Below, one piece after another: positions 13,892 to 25,110 of a stretch of DNA of 55,980 nucleotides. Position 1 is the first letter of the stretch. Each line of letters opens with the position of its first letter. Where the stretch lies: assembly GCA_031267615.1 (NCBI GenBank), contig JAIRYM010000021.1, positions 1-55,980 on the forward strand, in the 5' to 3' direction. The notes beneath the pieces were generated by a model. The model searched no databases, was not told the origin of the DNA, and worked only from the letters and a program-made list of their open reading frames with translations. Source of the DNA: Dysgonamonadaceae bacterium. Its GTDB lineage: Bacteria; Bacteroidota; Bacteroidia; Bacteroidales; Azobacteroidaceae. The translations under genes and the position numbers were made by a program.

Positions 13892-16327
13892 ATGAAAAAA
13901 ATCTTTTTCTTTCTATTTGCCTTATTTTTTCTGAATTTTTCAGCAATTTTGGCTCAAGACAACACTTCTGAAACACTGCAAAGTCTTGCATCGCAGTTTG
14001 TTTCTCCTGCTGACGCATATAAACCACAGGCATGGTGGCACTGGCTCGGCAGAAACTACTCTAAACAGGGTATGACACTCGACCTCGAAGCAATGAAAAC
14101 ATCGGGCGTAGGCGGTGTTGTGATTTTCAATGCGCCTTCGTGGATAGACCCGTTGAAAACACCCTGGGTTGAAAACACCTATCGTAGCGAGGCGTATTTC
14201 GACGCGCTCGGACACGCGCTGAAAGAGGCGAAACGTCTTGGACTTAAAGTTGGAATACACAACACTCCGGGCTGGTCACACACAGGTGGACCGTGGGTTG
14301 AGCCCGAAGATGGGATGCAAACCGTATGGTTTAGCGAAGCAAAAATAAAAGGCGGTAAAGATATAAATATAACATTGCCTAATCCCGCATCAGGAAAGGA
14401 AGGTGAAGCATATTATAAAGATGAGGCAACATTTGCAGTTCTGTCAGGAAAAGACATTACGGCAGGCGATATAATAGACGTTTCAGCAAATATTTCAAAA
14501 GATGGACGTTTCTTGTGGAACGCTCCGGCAGGCGATTGGACTATCTATCGCATTGGTTATTATCCTACTTTTTTACGCTCGCACCCTACTCCCGAAGATG
14601 TCTCTGAAACAGCACTCGAAGCCGACAAAATGAATCCCGCAGCCACTCGCCGACATTGGAACAATGTATTAAATCCGCTGAAAGAACGGTTTCCTGAATA
14701 TATTGGTACAACATTCGACAATATTTGGCTCGACAGTTACGAAGCAGGTTATCAACTTTGGAGTCCTAATTTCCGTAAGGATTTTATTCGTTTAAAAGGT
14801 TATGATCCTGCGCGGTATATTGCACTTGCATATTCGCGCAGCGACAGCATTATCAATCAGCGACGCAACAGTCTGCAATATCCGAATGGCATCAGCGAAG
14901 AATCAACGATCTTCACTCACGACTGGGCAGATGTCGTAAACAGTTTATTCCTCGAATCTTATGCCACAGGAAAGAAAATGGTAAATGAAGCGGGATTTCA
15001 ATTCGTATGGGAACCGTACAGCAGTATCGGCGCAGTGCCATTCGACACCGAACAGGGTGTGGCACTGACAGATTTGCCTGCAACCGAATTTTGGGTACAC
15101 AGCAATAACCCTACGGCTGGCGACGAGATGATTGACGCCGTTTCCAAATACGGCAAGCGAATTTATGGTGCAGAGGCATTTACCGGTATGGAGGCAACCT
15201 GCCGCTTCACTGAAACGCCCGCGATGCTGAAACGCCCTGCCGATATGGGTTTTTCCTACGGGATAAACCGCTATTACCTTCATTCTTGGGCGCATAATCC
15301 GCTTGACGACAAATATCAGCCCGGATGGGGATTTGCGCATTACGGTACGCATTTTAGCCGAAATCAAACCTGGTCTGTCGAAGCAAAAGCATTTTTCACT
15401 TACCTTTCGCGCTGCCAAATGCTGTTGCAACAAGGTACTTTCGTTTCGCGAAGTGATAGCCTTGTGCATCGCCGTATCCCGGAAGCAGACATATTCTTTG
15501 TTCGTAACGCAGGCGAAACGCGAGTGATAAGTTATCAACTGCCAATACCTGTAAGTCAACCTGAAATTTGGGACGCATATACAGGGACAATCAATGCTTA
15601 CAGCGGAACTGTACGTCAAAATCTCGAGGGCAAAACGCTGATAGATGTGAAGGTCGAAAAAAACGCTTCACTGTTTCTTATTTTCCCGCATAGTTATATG
15701 AAATATGCAAAAATTAAAGATCACCGTGTGATTGAAGAGAAATCTACGGAAGTTGATAATGACTGGAATGTAATATTTATTCCAAAAACAAAAGAAGAAC
15801 CTTTCAAGCGACAGTTTTCTACTCTCATAGATTTCAGTCAACAGGAAGATATGGATGTGAAATATTTTTCAGGTACCGCTATTTATGAAAAAACAATTAA
15901 AATAAACAAGGCGGAGTTAGATGCAACACACCGCGTAATGCTTGATTTAGGTGTGGTTTATGATATGGCGTCGCTCGAAATTAACGGACAGGATGCGGCT
16001 GTGCTGTGGTTTCCGCCTTTCAAGGCAGACATTACCGGGTATCTGAAGGCAGGAAACAATACTGTGAAAATTAAAGTGACAAATACATGGGTAAACCGGC
16101 TGATTGGAGATGAACAGTATCCTGAAGATTTTGAATGGACCGATAAAAATCAAGGCTTGAGGGCGATGACAGCGTTACCGGACTGGGTCTTGAGAGATGA
16201 ACCCAGACCGGTGACAGAACGCAAAACTTTTACGCCGTGGTACTATTTTAACAGGGGATCAAAACTTATGCCGGCGGGATTGATCGGTCCCGTGAAAATT
16301 GTAAAACAGACTGTGATTATTCTTTGA
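13892..16327 (+). CDS. Secreted glycoside hydrolase, GH106 (alpha-L-rhamnosidase)-like
   Basis: This 811-residue protein has a signal peptide (MKKIFFFLFALFFLNFSAILAQ). The N-terminal catalytic barrel begins YKPQAWWHWLGRN and LDLEAMKTSGVGGVVIFNAP, the pattern of GH106-type rhamnosidases of Bacteroidota; GWSHTGGPWV follows. A jelly-roll sugar-binding domain lies at about 650-780 (VMLDLGVVYDMASLEINGQD, YLKAGNNTVKIKVTNTW). It probably removes terminal rhamnose or a related deoxysugar from plant or microbial glycans in the periplasm. It is shorter than many GH106 enzymes (about 1,000 or more). It stands alone with its own promoter and terminator, not in a visible polysaccharide utilisation locus. 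Confidence 0.7.
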   Translation: MKKIFFFLFALFFLNFSAILAQDNTSETLQSLASQFVSPADAYKPQAWWHWLGRNYSKQGMTLDLEAMKTSGVGGVVIFNAPSWIDPLKTPWVENTYRSEAYFDALGHALKEAKRLGLKVGIHNTPGWSHTGGPWVEPEDGMQTVWFSEAKIKGGKDINITLPNPASGKEGEAYYKDEATFAVLSGKDITAGDIIDVSANISKDGRFLWNAPAGDWTIYRIGYYPTFLRSHPTPEDVSETALEADKMNPAATRRHWNNVLNPLKERFPEYIGTTFDNIWLDSYEAGYQLWSPNFRKDFIRLKGYDPARYIALAYSRSDSIINQRRNSLQYPNGISEESTIFTHDWADVVNSLFLESYATGKKMVNEAGFQFVWEPYSSIGAVPFDTEQGVALTDLPATEFWVHSNNPTAGDEMIDAVSKYGKRIYGAEAFTGMEATCRFTETPAMLKRPADMGFSYGINRYYLHSWAHNPLDDKYQPGWGFAHYGTHFSRNQTWSVEAKAFFTYLSRCQMLLQQGTFVSRSDSLVHRRIPEADIFFVRNAGETRVISYQLPIPVSQPEIWDAYTGTINAYSGTVRQNLEGKTLIDVKVEKNASLFLIFPHSYMKYAKIKDHRVIEEKSTEVDNDWNVIFIPKTKEEPFKRQFSTLIDFSQQEDMDVKYFSGTAIYEKTIKINKAELDATHRVMLDLGVVYDMASLEINGQDAAVLWFPPFKADITGYLKAGNNTVKIKVTNTWVNRLIGDEQYPEDFEWTDKNQGLRAMTALPDWVLRDEPRPVTERKTFTPWYYFNRGSKLMPAGLIGPVKIVKQTVIIL

Positions 16328-16352
16328 AATTATCGAACGGGAGAACACTAAT

Positions 16353-16381
16353 AAACCCCCGGACATTATGCCCGGGGGTTT
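16353..16381. terminator. Bidirectional terminator between glycosidase and rpsT
   Basis: AAACCCCCGG and CCCGGGGGTTT form a strong stem, with A and T runs on the two sides. It serves the convergent rightward glycosidase and leftward rpsT transcripts. Confidence 0.85.
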
Positions 16382-16419
16382 ATATTAAACTGTCAAATCG
16401 AAGGGAACCTGTACGTAAA

Positions 16420-16674
16420 TTAACTGAGCTTGTTTACGTGCAATGCGAGCTTCGACTTCAAATTGCCTGCCTTATTTTTGTGAATGACGTTTTTCTTCGC
16501 TAATTTGTCTAACATCTTGCTGACTTTTTTATACAACTCTGACGCCTGCGTTTTGTCGGTTGATGTACGTAATGTTCTTACGGCGTTTCTTGCCGTTTTT
16601 GCATAATAGCGATTTTCTAACCTCTTTGACATTGTTTGTCTGATTCGCTTCTTTGAAGATTTGTGATTTGCCAT
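16420..16674 (-). CDS. rpsT: 30S ribosomal protein S20
   Basis: This 84-residue basic helical protein ([26 protein letters not shown]) is the usual length for bacterial S20, a primary binder of the 5' domain of 16S rRNA. It is read leftward behind tRNA-Glu, 38 bp downstream, and probably shares the promoter at 16807-16837. No anomaly is visible. Confidence 0.95.
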   Translation of the reverse strand: MANHKSSKKRIRQTMSKRLENRYYAKTARNAVRTLRTSTDKTQASELYKKVSKMLDKLAKKNVIHKNKAGNLKSKLALHVNKLS

Positions 16675-16712
16675 GCTGTAAAAACCTTGATTTTGTATTG
16701 TTTATTTATTTG

Positions 16713-16784
16713 TAGTCCGTAGGGGAGTCGAACCCCTCTTTCAAGAATGAAAATCTTGCGTCCTAACCGATAGACGAACAGACC
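16713..16784 (-). tRNA. tRNA-Glu (anticodon TTC)
   Basis: On the minus strand the 72-nt sequence begins GGTCTGTTCGTCTATCGGTT and ends CGACTCCCCTACGGACTA. The anticodon arm CAAGA-TTTTCAT-TCTTG gives TTC. The T arm GAGGGGTTCGACTCCCC is intact. CCA is not encoded. Confidence 0.95.
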
Positions 16785-16806
16785 TTATATTCGTATCTTG
16801 CGGCTG

Positions 16807-16837
16807 CAAAGGTAATGCTTTTTTTTTAAACTGCAAA
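16807..16837 (-). promoter_or_regulatory. Promoter for tRNA-Glu and rpsT
   Basis: On the minus strand TTTG-N19-TACCTTTG, about 22 bp upstream of the tRNA 5' end. Confidence 0.75.
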
Positions 16838-16953
16838 ATTATTGTGGCGTTTTTTTTTTACTGTGCAGGTTTTTTTTTTATTTTCAATTAAAAAGTTATG
16901 ATTTCGGGGGGATGTTTTTCCATTTGCAGGTAGATGGTTACAGTATTTTTTAC

Positions 16954-16961
16954 TACCTTTG
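16954..16961 (+). promoter_or_regulatory. Promoter -7 element TACCTTTG for asd
   Basis: It lies 32 bp before the ATG at 16994 and inside the longer in-frame extension, which argues for the later start. No clear -33 element at the usual spacing. Confidence 0.6.
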
Positions 16962-16993
16962 ACGCCTTTGTTGAATCTTTTTTTAAAAATAAT

Positions 16994-18001
16994 ATGAATG
17001 TAGCAATTGTTGGGGTGAGCGGCGCGGTAGGTCAGGAGTTTCTCAGAATATTGGAGACAAGAAATTTTCCGGTTGATGAACTGTTGCTTTTCGGGTCGTC
17101 AAGAAGCGCGGGAAGGGTGTATGAGTTCAGAGGAAAGGTATGCAGGGTCAGGGAATTGAGGCATAATGACGACTTCAGGGGGGTGAATGTCGCGTTTGCG
17201 TCGGCGGGCGCCGGAACGTCGAGAGAGTTCGCGGAAACGATCACGAGGCATGGCGCGGTGATGATCGATAATTCCAGCGCGTTCAGGATGGATGATGATG
17301 TGCCGCTCGTTGTGCCCGAAGTCAATGCGGCTGACGCCAGGATCCGGAAGAGGGGTATTATCGCCAATCCGAACTGCTCTACGATTCAGATGGTGGTAGC
17401 GATAAAGCCGGTTGACGATATTTCGCGCGTGAGGAGGATACACGTCGCGACTTACCAGTCCGCCTCGGGAGCGGGGGCGGAGGCGATGGAGGAACTGATT
17501 CGCCAGCATGAACAGATTGTGGCAGGCGAAAAGCCGGTGGTGAAAAAGTTTGCGCATCAGTTAGCCTTCAACGTGATCCCGCATATAGACGTGTTCCTCG
17601 AAAACGGCTACACGAAGGAGGAGATGAAAATGCACGGCGAAACGCGTAAAATCATGCACTCGGAGGTCGCTGTCAGCGCGACCTGTGTACGCGTTCCCGC
17701 TCTCAGGGCTCACTCCGAAGCGATCTGGATGGAAACCGAACGCCCTGTTTCGGCAGCTGAGGCGACTGTGGCGATGTCCAGGGCGGAGGGGGTTACAGTT
17801 ATCGACTCGCCGGTTGAAAACAGATACCCTATGCCTCTATACGCGGCGGGGGAGGATAACGTTTTCGTGGGCAGGATAAGGAACGACATCTCGGTGCCCA
17901 ACAGCCTGTCGTTCTGGTGTGTCGGCGATCAGATCAGGAAGGGAGCCGCGCTTAATGCGATTCAAATCGCTGAATACCTGATTAAAGAGAATCTTCTTTA
18001 G
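16994..18001 (+). CDS. asd: Aspartate-semialdehyde dehydrogenase
   Basis: This 335-residue enzyme makes L-aspartate semialdehyde from aspartyl phosphate with NADPH, the branch point to lysine/diaminopimelate, threonine and methionine. The dinucleotide loop [10 protein letters not shown] is at residues 7-16 and the catalytic cysteine is in NPNCSTIQM near residue 127; the [11 protein letters not shown] segment is also present. I chose the ATG at 16994 ([13 protein letters not shown]), because the frame upstream contains the promoter. Codon use is richer in AGG and GC than in the neighbours. It is monocistronic, with a strong terminator. Confidence 0.93.
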   Translation: MNVAIVGVSGAVGQEFLRILETRNFPVDELLLFGSSRSAGRVYEFRGKVCRVRELRHNDDFRGVNVAFASAGAGTSREFAETITRHGAVMIDNSSAFRMDDDVPLVVPEVNAADARIRKRGIIANPNCSTIQMVVAIKPVDDISRVRRIHVATYQSASGAGAEAMEELIRQHEQIVAGEKPVVKKFAHQLAFNVIPHIDVFLENGYTKEEMKMHGETRKIMHSEVAVSATCVRVPALRAHSEAIWMETERPVSAAEATVAMSRAEGVTVIDSPVENRYPMPLYAAGEDNVFVGRIRNDISVPNSLSFWCVGDQIRKGAALNAIQIAEYLIKENLL

Positions 18002-18021
18002 AATCCAATTAATTTTTTTGT

Positions 18022-18049
18022 AAAAAGGGGAATTTTTTCCCCTTTTTTT
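18022..18049 (+). terminator. Terminator after asd
   Basis: AAAAAGGGG / CCCCTTTTTTT hairpin followed by a T-rich run. Confidence 0.85.
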
Positions 18050-18077
18050 ATTTTTTTGCAAAATATATGAATAAAAT

Positions 18078-18108
18078 TTTGCAGGGTAAATATTTTTTTG
18101 TAACTTTG
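18078..18108 (+). promoter_or_regulatory. Promoter reading into the 21-bp repeat array
   Basis: TTTG-N19-TAACTTTG, perfect consensus spacing. The predicted start site falls at about 18115, the first bases of the tandem array, so the entire array would be transcribed with the gene at 18554. Confidence 0.75.
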
Positions 18109-18116
18109 CAGAAGTA

Positions 18117-18515
18117 AAAGTTTTATTAACTAAAGTAGAGGTTTCACTAACGAAAGTAAAATTGTTCCTTCTGTCAGTACCCTCATAACTACCGCAGGTA
18201 ACAGTTTTACTTCCGTTAGTGAGATTTTTACTAACGGTAGTAAGAAAGTTACTAATGGTAGTAAGAACTTTACTAATGGTAGTAAGAAAGTTACTAATGG
18301 TAGTGAAAGTTTTACTGACAGTAGCAAGAAAGTTACCGGCACAGGGAAAAGCCTTACTGACAGAGGGGAAAGCCTTACTGACAGAGGGGAAATATTTGCC
18401 GAAGGCAGTAAAAAAGCAAATAATGAAAGGGAAAAAGTTACTGATAAAGGGAAAATATTTAACTGAGGCATTAAAAGAGCTAATAATAGAAGGGAAAAAG
18501 TTACTGATAAAGGAT
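18117..18515 (+). repeat. Tandem array A: 19 units of exactly 21 bp
   Basis: All 19 units have the same length although their sequences differ. Typical units contain AAGTTACTAATGGTAGTA or GCCTTACTGACAGAGGG. In one phase all units read as seven codons of the type [K/R]-x-L-[L/I]-x-x-[V/G]. Many differences between units are synonymous (TTA/TTG/CTA, GTA/GTG, GGA/GGG). The frame is broken once, in unit 4, where TAA takes the place of the usual TTA. 21 bp is also two turns of B-DNA. The array starts at the transcription start and ends 38 bp before the gene at 18554. Confidence 0.9.
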
Positions 18516-18527
18516 AAAAATTTATAG
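18219..18527 (+). CDS. Possible upstream ORF encoded by array A (seven-residue repeats)
   Basis: From a GTG at 18219 (or ATG at 18255) the array reads as 102 residues of basic seven-residue repeats (RKLLMVV, GKALLTE, GKKLLIK), ending at TAG 26 bp before the next gene. Leucines recur every seven residues as in a short coiled coil or amphipathic helix. There is no obvious ribosome-binding site. It has the same position and phase logic as the array-coded frame before the paralogous gene at 44272. Whether it is translated is unknown. Confidence 0.35.
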   Translation: MRFLLTVVRKLLMVVRTLLMVVRKLLMVVKVLLTVARKLPAQGKALLTEGKALLTEGKYLPKAVKKQIMKGKKLLIKGKYLTEALKELIIEGKKLLIKDKNL

Positions 18528-18553
18528 AAAATAATATAAAAAATAAGAACAAA

Positions 18554-19222
18554 ATGGCAAAAAAAGACTACGTACCCGAAAGAGAAGATGACTTCTATAT
18601 CTGGTCTATTAACTTTAAGAAACATCTTGCGGCATACGTCGACCGTGGCGTTATACCCCCCGGGATATATGAGGAAATCGTCGAAAAAGGCGAGAGATAT
18701 GAGACCTATTATGTAAGAACCAACAACCTCGATACGAGAACAAGGGTCACGATCGTAGGAAGGCGCGGAGCAAGGAAGGCTTATGAGAAACTGATCAGGG
18801 AAACCGTCAGAGAATATCTGGCAAACAACCACACTCTGACTGACCTCGAGAAAATCTCCATCGGGCTCAACATCCCCAAAGCAGGACGCACCCCAGCCCC
18901 TGTAGCCACTACCGCGCCAAGCGTAGAGATAGGCATATCGCGGCTGGCGCACCTCAAGATTCACGTGTATGAAAATGGACACAGTAACAGACGCGGCAAA
19001 CCCGACGGGCAGCACTGCGCAGAACTGGCGTGGATACACAGCCCCGTCAAGCCCAAAAGCTGGAACGACCTGACACACACGATTGTCAGTACAAAATCCC
19101 CCTTCAAACTCGAGTTTGAAGACGACATGAGGGGAGAAACCATCTGGTTCGCGGTGAGATGGGAAAATACGCGCGGGCAAAAAGGTCCGTGGAGCGCAAT
19201 GATAGACGCAATCATCCCCTGA
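18554..19222 (+). CDS. Unknown protein, paralogue of 44272-44931, fibronectin-III-like C-terminus
   Basis: This 222-residue protein has no signal peptide. The N-terminal 100 residues are helical and charged (YVPEREDDFYIWSINFKKHL). A Pro/Ala/Thr linker follows at about 115-130 (KAGRTPAPVATTAPSVEIG), then a beta-rich domain ending FAVRWENTRGQKGPWSAMID and AIIP. The paralogue at 44272 shares the YxPxxDxEFxxWxINF start and the WENxxGQKGPWSxxxxAIIP end. Both genes stand directly behind a 21-bp tandem array and a promoter. I do not recognise a function; the last domain resembles an Fn3 fold. The DNA has a coherent codon pattern and clearly codes. Confidence 0.7.
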   Translation: MAKKDYVPEREDDFYIWSINFKKHLAAYVDRGVIPPGIYEEIVEKGERYETYYVRTNNLDTRTRVTIVGRRGARKAYEKLIRETVREYLANNHTLTDLEKISIGLNIPKAGRTPAPVATTAPSVEIGISRLAHLKIHVYENGHSNRRGKPDGQHCAELAWIHSPVKPKSWNDLTHTIVSTKSPFKLEFEDDMRGETIWFAVRWENTRGQKGPWSAMIDAIIP

Positions 19223-19276
19223 AACCCCGCAGCCGACGATTTAAGGCGCAGACACAAAAAAAAACGCCACAAAATA

Positions 19277-19307
19277 TTTGTATTTACAAAACAAAGCAGT
19301 AATTTTG
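19277..19307 (+). promoter_or_regulatory. Promoter TTTG-N19-TAATTTTG for hppA
   Basis: Perfect consensus spacing, 35 bp upstream of the ATG at 19343. Confidence 0.78.
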
Positions 19308-19342
19308 CACCCGAAATTTACAAATAAATACATATATATATT

Positions 19343-21565
<2,223 letters not shown>

Positions 21566-21568
21566 TAT

Positions 21569-22816
21569 ATGACATTAAAACGAAAAATAATCAATGACCC
21601 CGTCTTCGGCTTTATCAATATCCCCGATGAATTGATATTCCGCCTGATAAACCACCCTTATATCCAGCGTCTTAACAGGATAAAACAGTTGGGTCTTGCC
21701 TTCTACGTCTATCCGGGCGCAGTACACAGCCGCTTTCACCATTCCATCGGAGCAATGCACCTGATGGCAGAAGCGATTGCGCAGCTGCGCTCAAAAGGAC
21801 ATTCGATCTCCGACAAAGAAGAACAGAGCGCTCTTGCCTGTATTTTGATGCACGACATCGGACACGGACCATTTTCACACGTTCTGGAACATACGCTCGT
21901 CAACGGCATTTCACACGAAGACATATCGCTCATACTCATGAATCACATAAACAGAGATATGGACGGAGCACTTGACACTGCGATTGAGATTTTCAGAGAT
22001 ACATATCCGAAACGCTTTCTCCATCAGCTGGTCAGTGGACAGTTAGACATGGACAGGCTTGATTATTTGCGGCGCGACAGTTTTTTTACAGGAGTAACAG
22101 AAGGCAACATCGGCTCCGCCCGCATCATCAAGATGCTGAATCTGAAAGACGACAAATTAGTTGTAGAAGCCAAAGGAATCTATTCCATCGAAAACTTTCT
22201 GATGGCACGTCGCCTGATGTACTGGCAAGTCTATCTCCACAAGACAGCTGTTGCAGCAGAAAAAATGTTAATTAACACTCTTAAACGAGCAAAGCATCTC
22301 GCTAAAGAAGGTATTGAACTCGAAGCGACGCCATCTTTACACTATTTTCTTTATAATAGAACAGGTAAAAGTCATTTTGAAAATGGAGACGAAGCAATTG
22401 GATATTTTACCGATTTGGACGATAATGATATCTGGTGCGCCATGAAAGCGTGGACAAAGTCTGCGGACAAAGTATTGGCACTGTTAAGCGATGGACTTGT
22501 TAACAGGAATCTATTTAAGATAGAATACTTTTCTCAGCCTGTTTCCAGGACTCTAATTGCAGACAAAATCGCACGTCTCGTTTCTGTTTTCGATATTTCT
22601 GAAGACGCTGCCGAAAGCCTTGTCGTTACTGACGAGATTTCTACAAATATGTACAGCGAGGCTGACGACAGCATCGATATTTTATATAAAGACGGCTCCG
22701 TAAAAGATATAGCCATCGCTTCTGATATGCTTAATATTCATGTGCTCTCAAAGAAGATAGGAAAATATTATCTGTGTTTTTTGAGAACGGATGTTTGCGG
22801 ATTCGGAAATTCATAG
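21569..22816 (+). CDS. HD-domain phosphohydrolase (dGTPase/SAMHD1-like)
   Basis: This 415-residue metal-dependent phosphohydrolase belongs to the dNTPase-related HD superfamily. The HD motif is in CILMHDIGHGPFSHVLEHTL near residue 90, with upstream histidines in AVHSRFHHSIGAMHL and the downstream acidic residue in QLDMDRLDYLRRDSFFTGV. The family hydrolyses dNTPs or related nucleotides; the exact substrate here is unknown. It starts 3 bp after hppA. It is a common core gene in Bacteroidales. Confidence 0.85.
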   Translation: MTLKRKIINDPVFGFINIPDELIFRLINHPYIQRLNRIKQLGLAFYVYPGAVHSRFHHSIGAMHLMAEAIAQLRSKGHSISDKEEQSALACILMHDIGHGPFSHVLEHTLVNGISHEDISLILMNHINRDMDGALDTAIEIFRDTYPKRFLHQLVSGQLDMDRLDYLRRDSFFTGVTEGNIGSARIIKMLNLKDDKLVVEAKGIYSIENFLMARRLMYWQVYLHKTAVAAEKMLINTLKRAKHLAKEGIELEATPSLHYFLYNRTGKSHFENGDEAIGYFTDLDDNDIWCAMKAWTKSADKVLALLSDGLVNRNLFKIEYFSQPVSRTLIADKIARLVSVFDISEDAAESLVVTDEISTNMYSEADDSIDILYKDGSVKDIAIASDMLNIHVLSKKIGKYYLCFLRTDVCGFGNS

Positions 22817-22824
22817 TACCTTTG
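22794..22824 (+). promoter_or_regulatory. Promoter TTTG-N19-TACCTTTG for tRNA-Arg
   Basis: Perfect spacing. It overlaps the 3' end of the HD hydrolase gene and lies about 20 bp before the tRNA. Confidence 0.78.
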
Positions 22825-22843
22825 CGCACCTGAAAGGATTTTT

Positions 22844-22916
22844 GGCCCCGTAGTTTAGTGAATAGAACGACAGATTCCGGTTCTGTAAGTCGCAGGTTTG
22901 AATCCTGCCGGGGTCA
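22844..22916 (+). tRNA. tRNA-Arg (anticodon CCG)
   Basis: 73 nt from GGCCCCG to CGGGGTCA. The anticodon arm ACAGA-TTCCGGT-TCTGT gives CCG, which reads CGG. The T arm GCAGGTTTGAATCCTGC is intact. CCA is not encoded. Confidence 0.92.
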
Positions 22917-22960
22917 CAGGGAAGAGCGCTGAAAAAGTACATAAAGAAATGTTCGCCTGA

Positions 22961-22985
22961 AAAGTCACCACGTGTGACTTTTTTT
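22961..22985 (+). terminator. Terminator after tRNA-Arg
   Basis: AAAGTCAC / GTGACTTT stem with CACGT-type loop followed by a T run. It may also serve the leftward debranching enzyme gene. Confidence 0.75.
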
Positions 22986-23029
22986 GTTTTTAAACCTGCA
23001 ATGTCTTTGAGAAGCCGGACTGTGGTTTA

Positions 23030-24976
23030 TTATTGCTGGTATTTCATCTTGCTAAGTATTCTTAATATCATTCCTGTGTTCATAGCAAATGAGGTTGCTC
23101 CGCGACTTTGAAAGGGTGGATTGCCATCATAAAGCTCTGAAAGTGTACCGATACAGTGACGCTGCATCTCGTCTTCGAGACCGATTAACATGCGCTCGGC
23201 AAATGGTATACCACGTTCGCCGTAGAGTTTAATATAGGCTTCAAGATAAAACCCAAGAAGCCAGGGAAATGCTGCACCCTGATGATATGCCAAATCCCGC
23301 TCGCGTTGAGGTCCGGTACAGTAGGGATGGTAACCTTCACTCTTGGGACTTAAGGAGCGGATGCCTTTTGGCGTCAAAAGCTCACGGGTGACGATGTTTA
23401 GTACATTGCGCTTTTGAGATCTGTCCAAGGGAGAATAGTTGAGCGCTGCGGCAAACAGCATGTTCGGACGGACATGCCAGTTGGGATACTGTCCATCAAG
23501 GTAGTCAAACAGGTAGCCGTGTTCGTTGACAAATTTCTCGATGAACGAAACTGCGGTTCTTGATGCCTGGGATTCTAATGCTTCAAATAGTTTTCCGGAG
23601 CCGAATACTGTTTTGCTTAATTCTGCTGCAAACTTCAGGGCGTTATACCATAAGGCATTAAATTCTACGATGTAACCTGTGCGGGGGATGATCTGAATGT
23701 CGTCTATTGATGAGTTCATCCAGGTGATGGAGCGGGTGTGTCCGTCTGAAAACAGCAAGCCGCTGTCATCCATTCTAAGGTTGGGGTGACTGTTGCTGAG
23801 TATGTAGTCGATGATTTTGTGGATGAAGGATCCGTACTTTTTCCTGCATTTTTCAATGCCAAATATGTCGGAATATTGCTGAACTGTCCAGACTGCCCAT
23901 AACAGGGTGTCGGGTTCTTCAATGCCATGTATGATGCTGTGGGGTTCGCCTGAGGTCATGAATTTTTTTAATGCTGTGACCGCGCTTGACATTATTTGCT
24001 CGAAACGGGAGATATTGCCGGTTGAAAGTGTACAGCCGGGCAATGCGATGAACTCGTCCCGGGCGCGTACCTTGAACCAGGGATAACCTGCAATCAGATA
24101 GTGACCATTGCCTGACGGACTGTAATAGAACTGATTTGCTGCATTCTTGAGACAGTTGAAAAAACTTGTCTGAGGCGTCAGTTTGGCAGATTCTTCCTCA
24201 TAACGGGCTTCTATCTCAGCGGCTGAGACTGCTCTGTCACTGCCTGAAAAATATACCGATTCTCCTCTGTTGATCTTCATTTCGAAATAACCGGGAACGT
24301 AAAGGTCTTCTTTATAAGGGTATCCGCGTTCCATTTCCTTGGAATATTCCATGTTTTTATTCCATACAGGATCGAATATGAAGTCAGCCGGTTTGGAAAA
24401 CTGCATGTAAAGATCGGGATAGCCGGCATACATGCTGGTTTTGATACCGTTTTCTACTTCCTCAAAACTGCGATTTACGGCGTCGTTTTCGAATGTAAGG
24501 GAATTTACGCTCCGGAATGCGAGGAAAGGTCTGAAACGCAGTATTGTAGCCGAATGTGACTCGAGCAAAGTGTATTTAATAATGATACGGTTCTCAGACG
24601 ACGAGAAGATTTTTTCTTTCGCAAGTATTACTCCCCCAACACGATAGAGCATCCGGGATACATTATCGACTGTATATTCCCTGATATATTTATGACCGTT
24701 TGGACTGAAGTGATTGTTGTCATACTGATGGATGCCAAGGTTGAACGCTGTATCATGCTGAATTACAGTCTCATCTAAAGAAGACAGCAGTACATGACAA
24801 TCACTGCAGGCTGATGGCGGAACGGGCGTAACAAGCAGCCCGTGATACTTCCTCGTGTTGCACCCGGTAACAGTTGTAGAATGATACGCCCCGAAACGGT
24901 TAGCATATAAAACCTCACGCTGAAGAGACTCCTCAAGATTGATCAGCAATGTTTTATCAAATTTTAAATATCCCAT
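23030..24976 (-). CDS. Glycogen debranching enzyme (amylo-alpha-1,6-glucosidase type)
   Basis: This 648-residue cytosolic enzyme has the archaeal/bacterial GDE layout. The N-terminal domain (residues 1-230) begins MGYLKFDKTLLINLEESLQR and has VTGCNTRKYHGLLVTPV. The C-terminal (alpha/alpha)6 barrel (290-640) contains WFKVRARDEFIALPG, TGYIVEFNALWYNALKFA, and YHQGAAFPWLLGFYLEAY. It removes alpha-1,6 branches during glycogen use. I prefer the ATG at 24976, because a TATATTTG element ending at 24994 would make the upstream ATG nearly leaderless. It has its own promoter. Confidence 0.88.
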   Translation of the reverse strand: MGYLKFDKTLLINLEESLQREVLYANRFGAYHSTTVTGCNTRKYHGLLVTPVPPSACSDCHVLLSSLDETVIQHDTAFNLGIHQYDNNHFSPNGHKYIREYTVDNVSRMLYRVGGVILAKEKIFSSSENRIIIKYTLLESHSATILRFRPFLAFRSVNSLTFENDAVNRSFEEVENGIKTSMYAGYPDLYMQFSKPADFIFDPVWNKNMEYSKEMERGYPYKEDLYVPGYFEMKINRGESVYFSGSDRAVSAAEIEARYEEESAKLTPQTSFFNCLKNAANQFYYSPSGNGHYLIAGYPWFKVRARDEFIALPGCTLSTGNISRFEQIMSSAVTALKKFMTSGEPHSIIHGIEEPDTLLWAVWTVQQYSDIFGIEKCRKKYGSFIHKIIDYILSNSHPNLRMDDSGLLFSDGHTRSITWMNSSIDDIQIIPRTGYIVEFNALWYNALKFAAELSKTVFGSGKLFEALESQASRTAVSFIEKFVNEHGYLFDYLDGQYPNWHVRPNMLFAAALNYSPLDRSQKRNVLNIVTRELLTPKGIRSLSPKSEGYHPYCTGPQRERDLAYHQGAAFPWLLGFYLEAYIKLYGERGIPFAERMLIGLEDEMQRHCIGTLSELYDGNPPFQSRGATSFAMNTGMILRILSKMKYQQ

Positions 24977-24993
24977 AACATACATTATTTATG

Positions 24994-25001
24994 CAAATAT
25001 A
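24994..25001 (-). promoter_or_regulatory. Promoter -7 element TATATTTG for the debranching enzyme
   Basis: Minus-strand TAnnTTTG about 18 bp before the chosen ATG. A weak TTTA sits at the -33 position. Confidence 0.5.
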
Positions 25002-25061
25002 ACATTTTTTTTTTACATAATAAAATTTGAACAGGAAAATCACTGTTCTGAAAAAAAGAAG

Positions 25062-25069
25062 TACTTTTG
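25062..25069 (+). promoter_or_regulatory. Promoter -7 element TACTTTTG for mutS2
   Basis: About 42 bp before the ATG at 25111. No clear -33 element. Confidence 0.55.
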
Positions 25070-25110
25070 CACTCAATTTTTAATATAAAACTTTTATAAC
25101 AAATAAATTT

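Noticed and set aside
16934..16993. Upstream 20-codon extension of asd
   Set aside because: It contains the TACCTTTG promoter element, and family members begin at [13 protein letters not shown].
18117..18515. CRISPR-like tandem repeats (also arrays B and C)
   Set aside because: Units are contiguous, 21 bp, without spacers, and no cas genes are present.
18130..18552. 140-codon minus-strand frame across array A, hydrophobic
   Set aside because: A periodic 21-bp sequence keeps several frames open by itself. No promoter supports leftward transcription, while a perfect rightward promoter is present.
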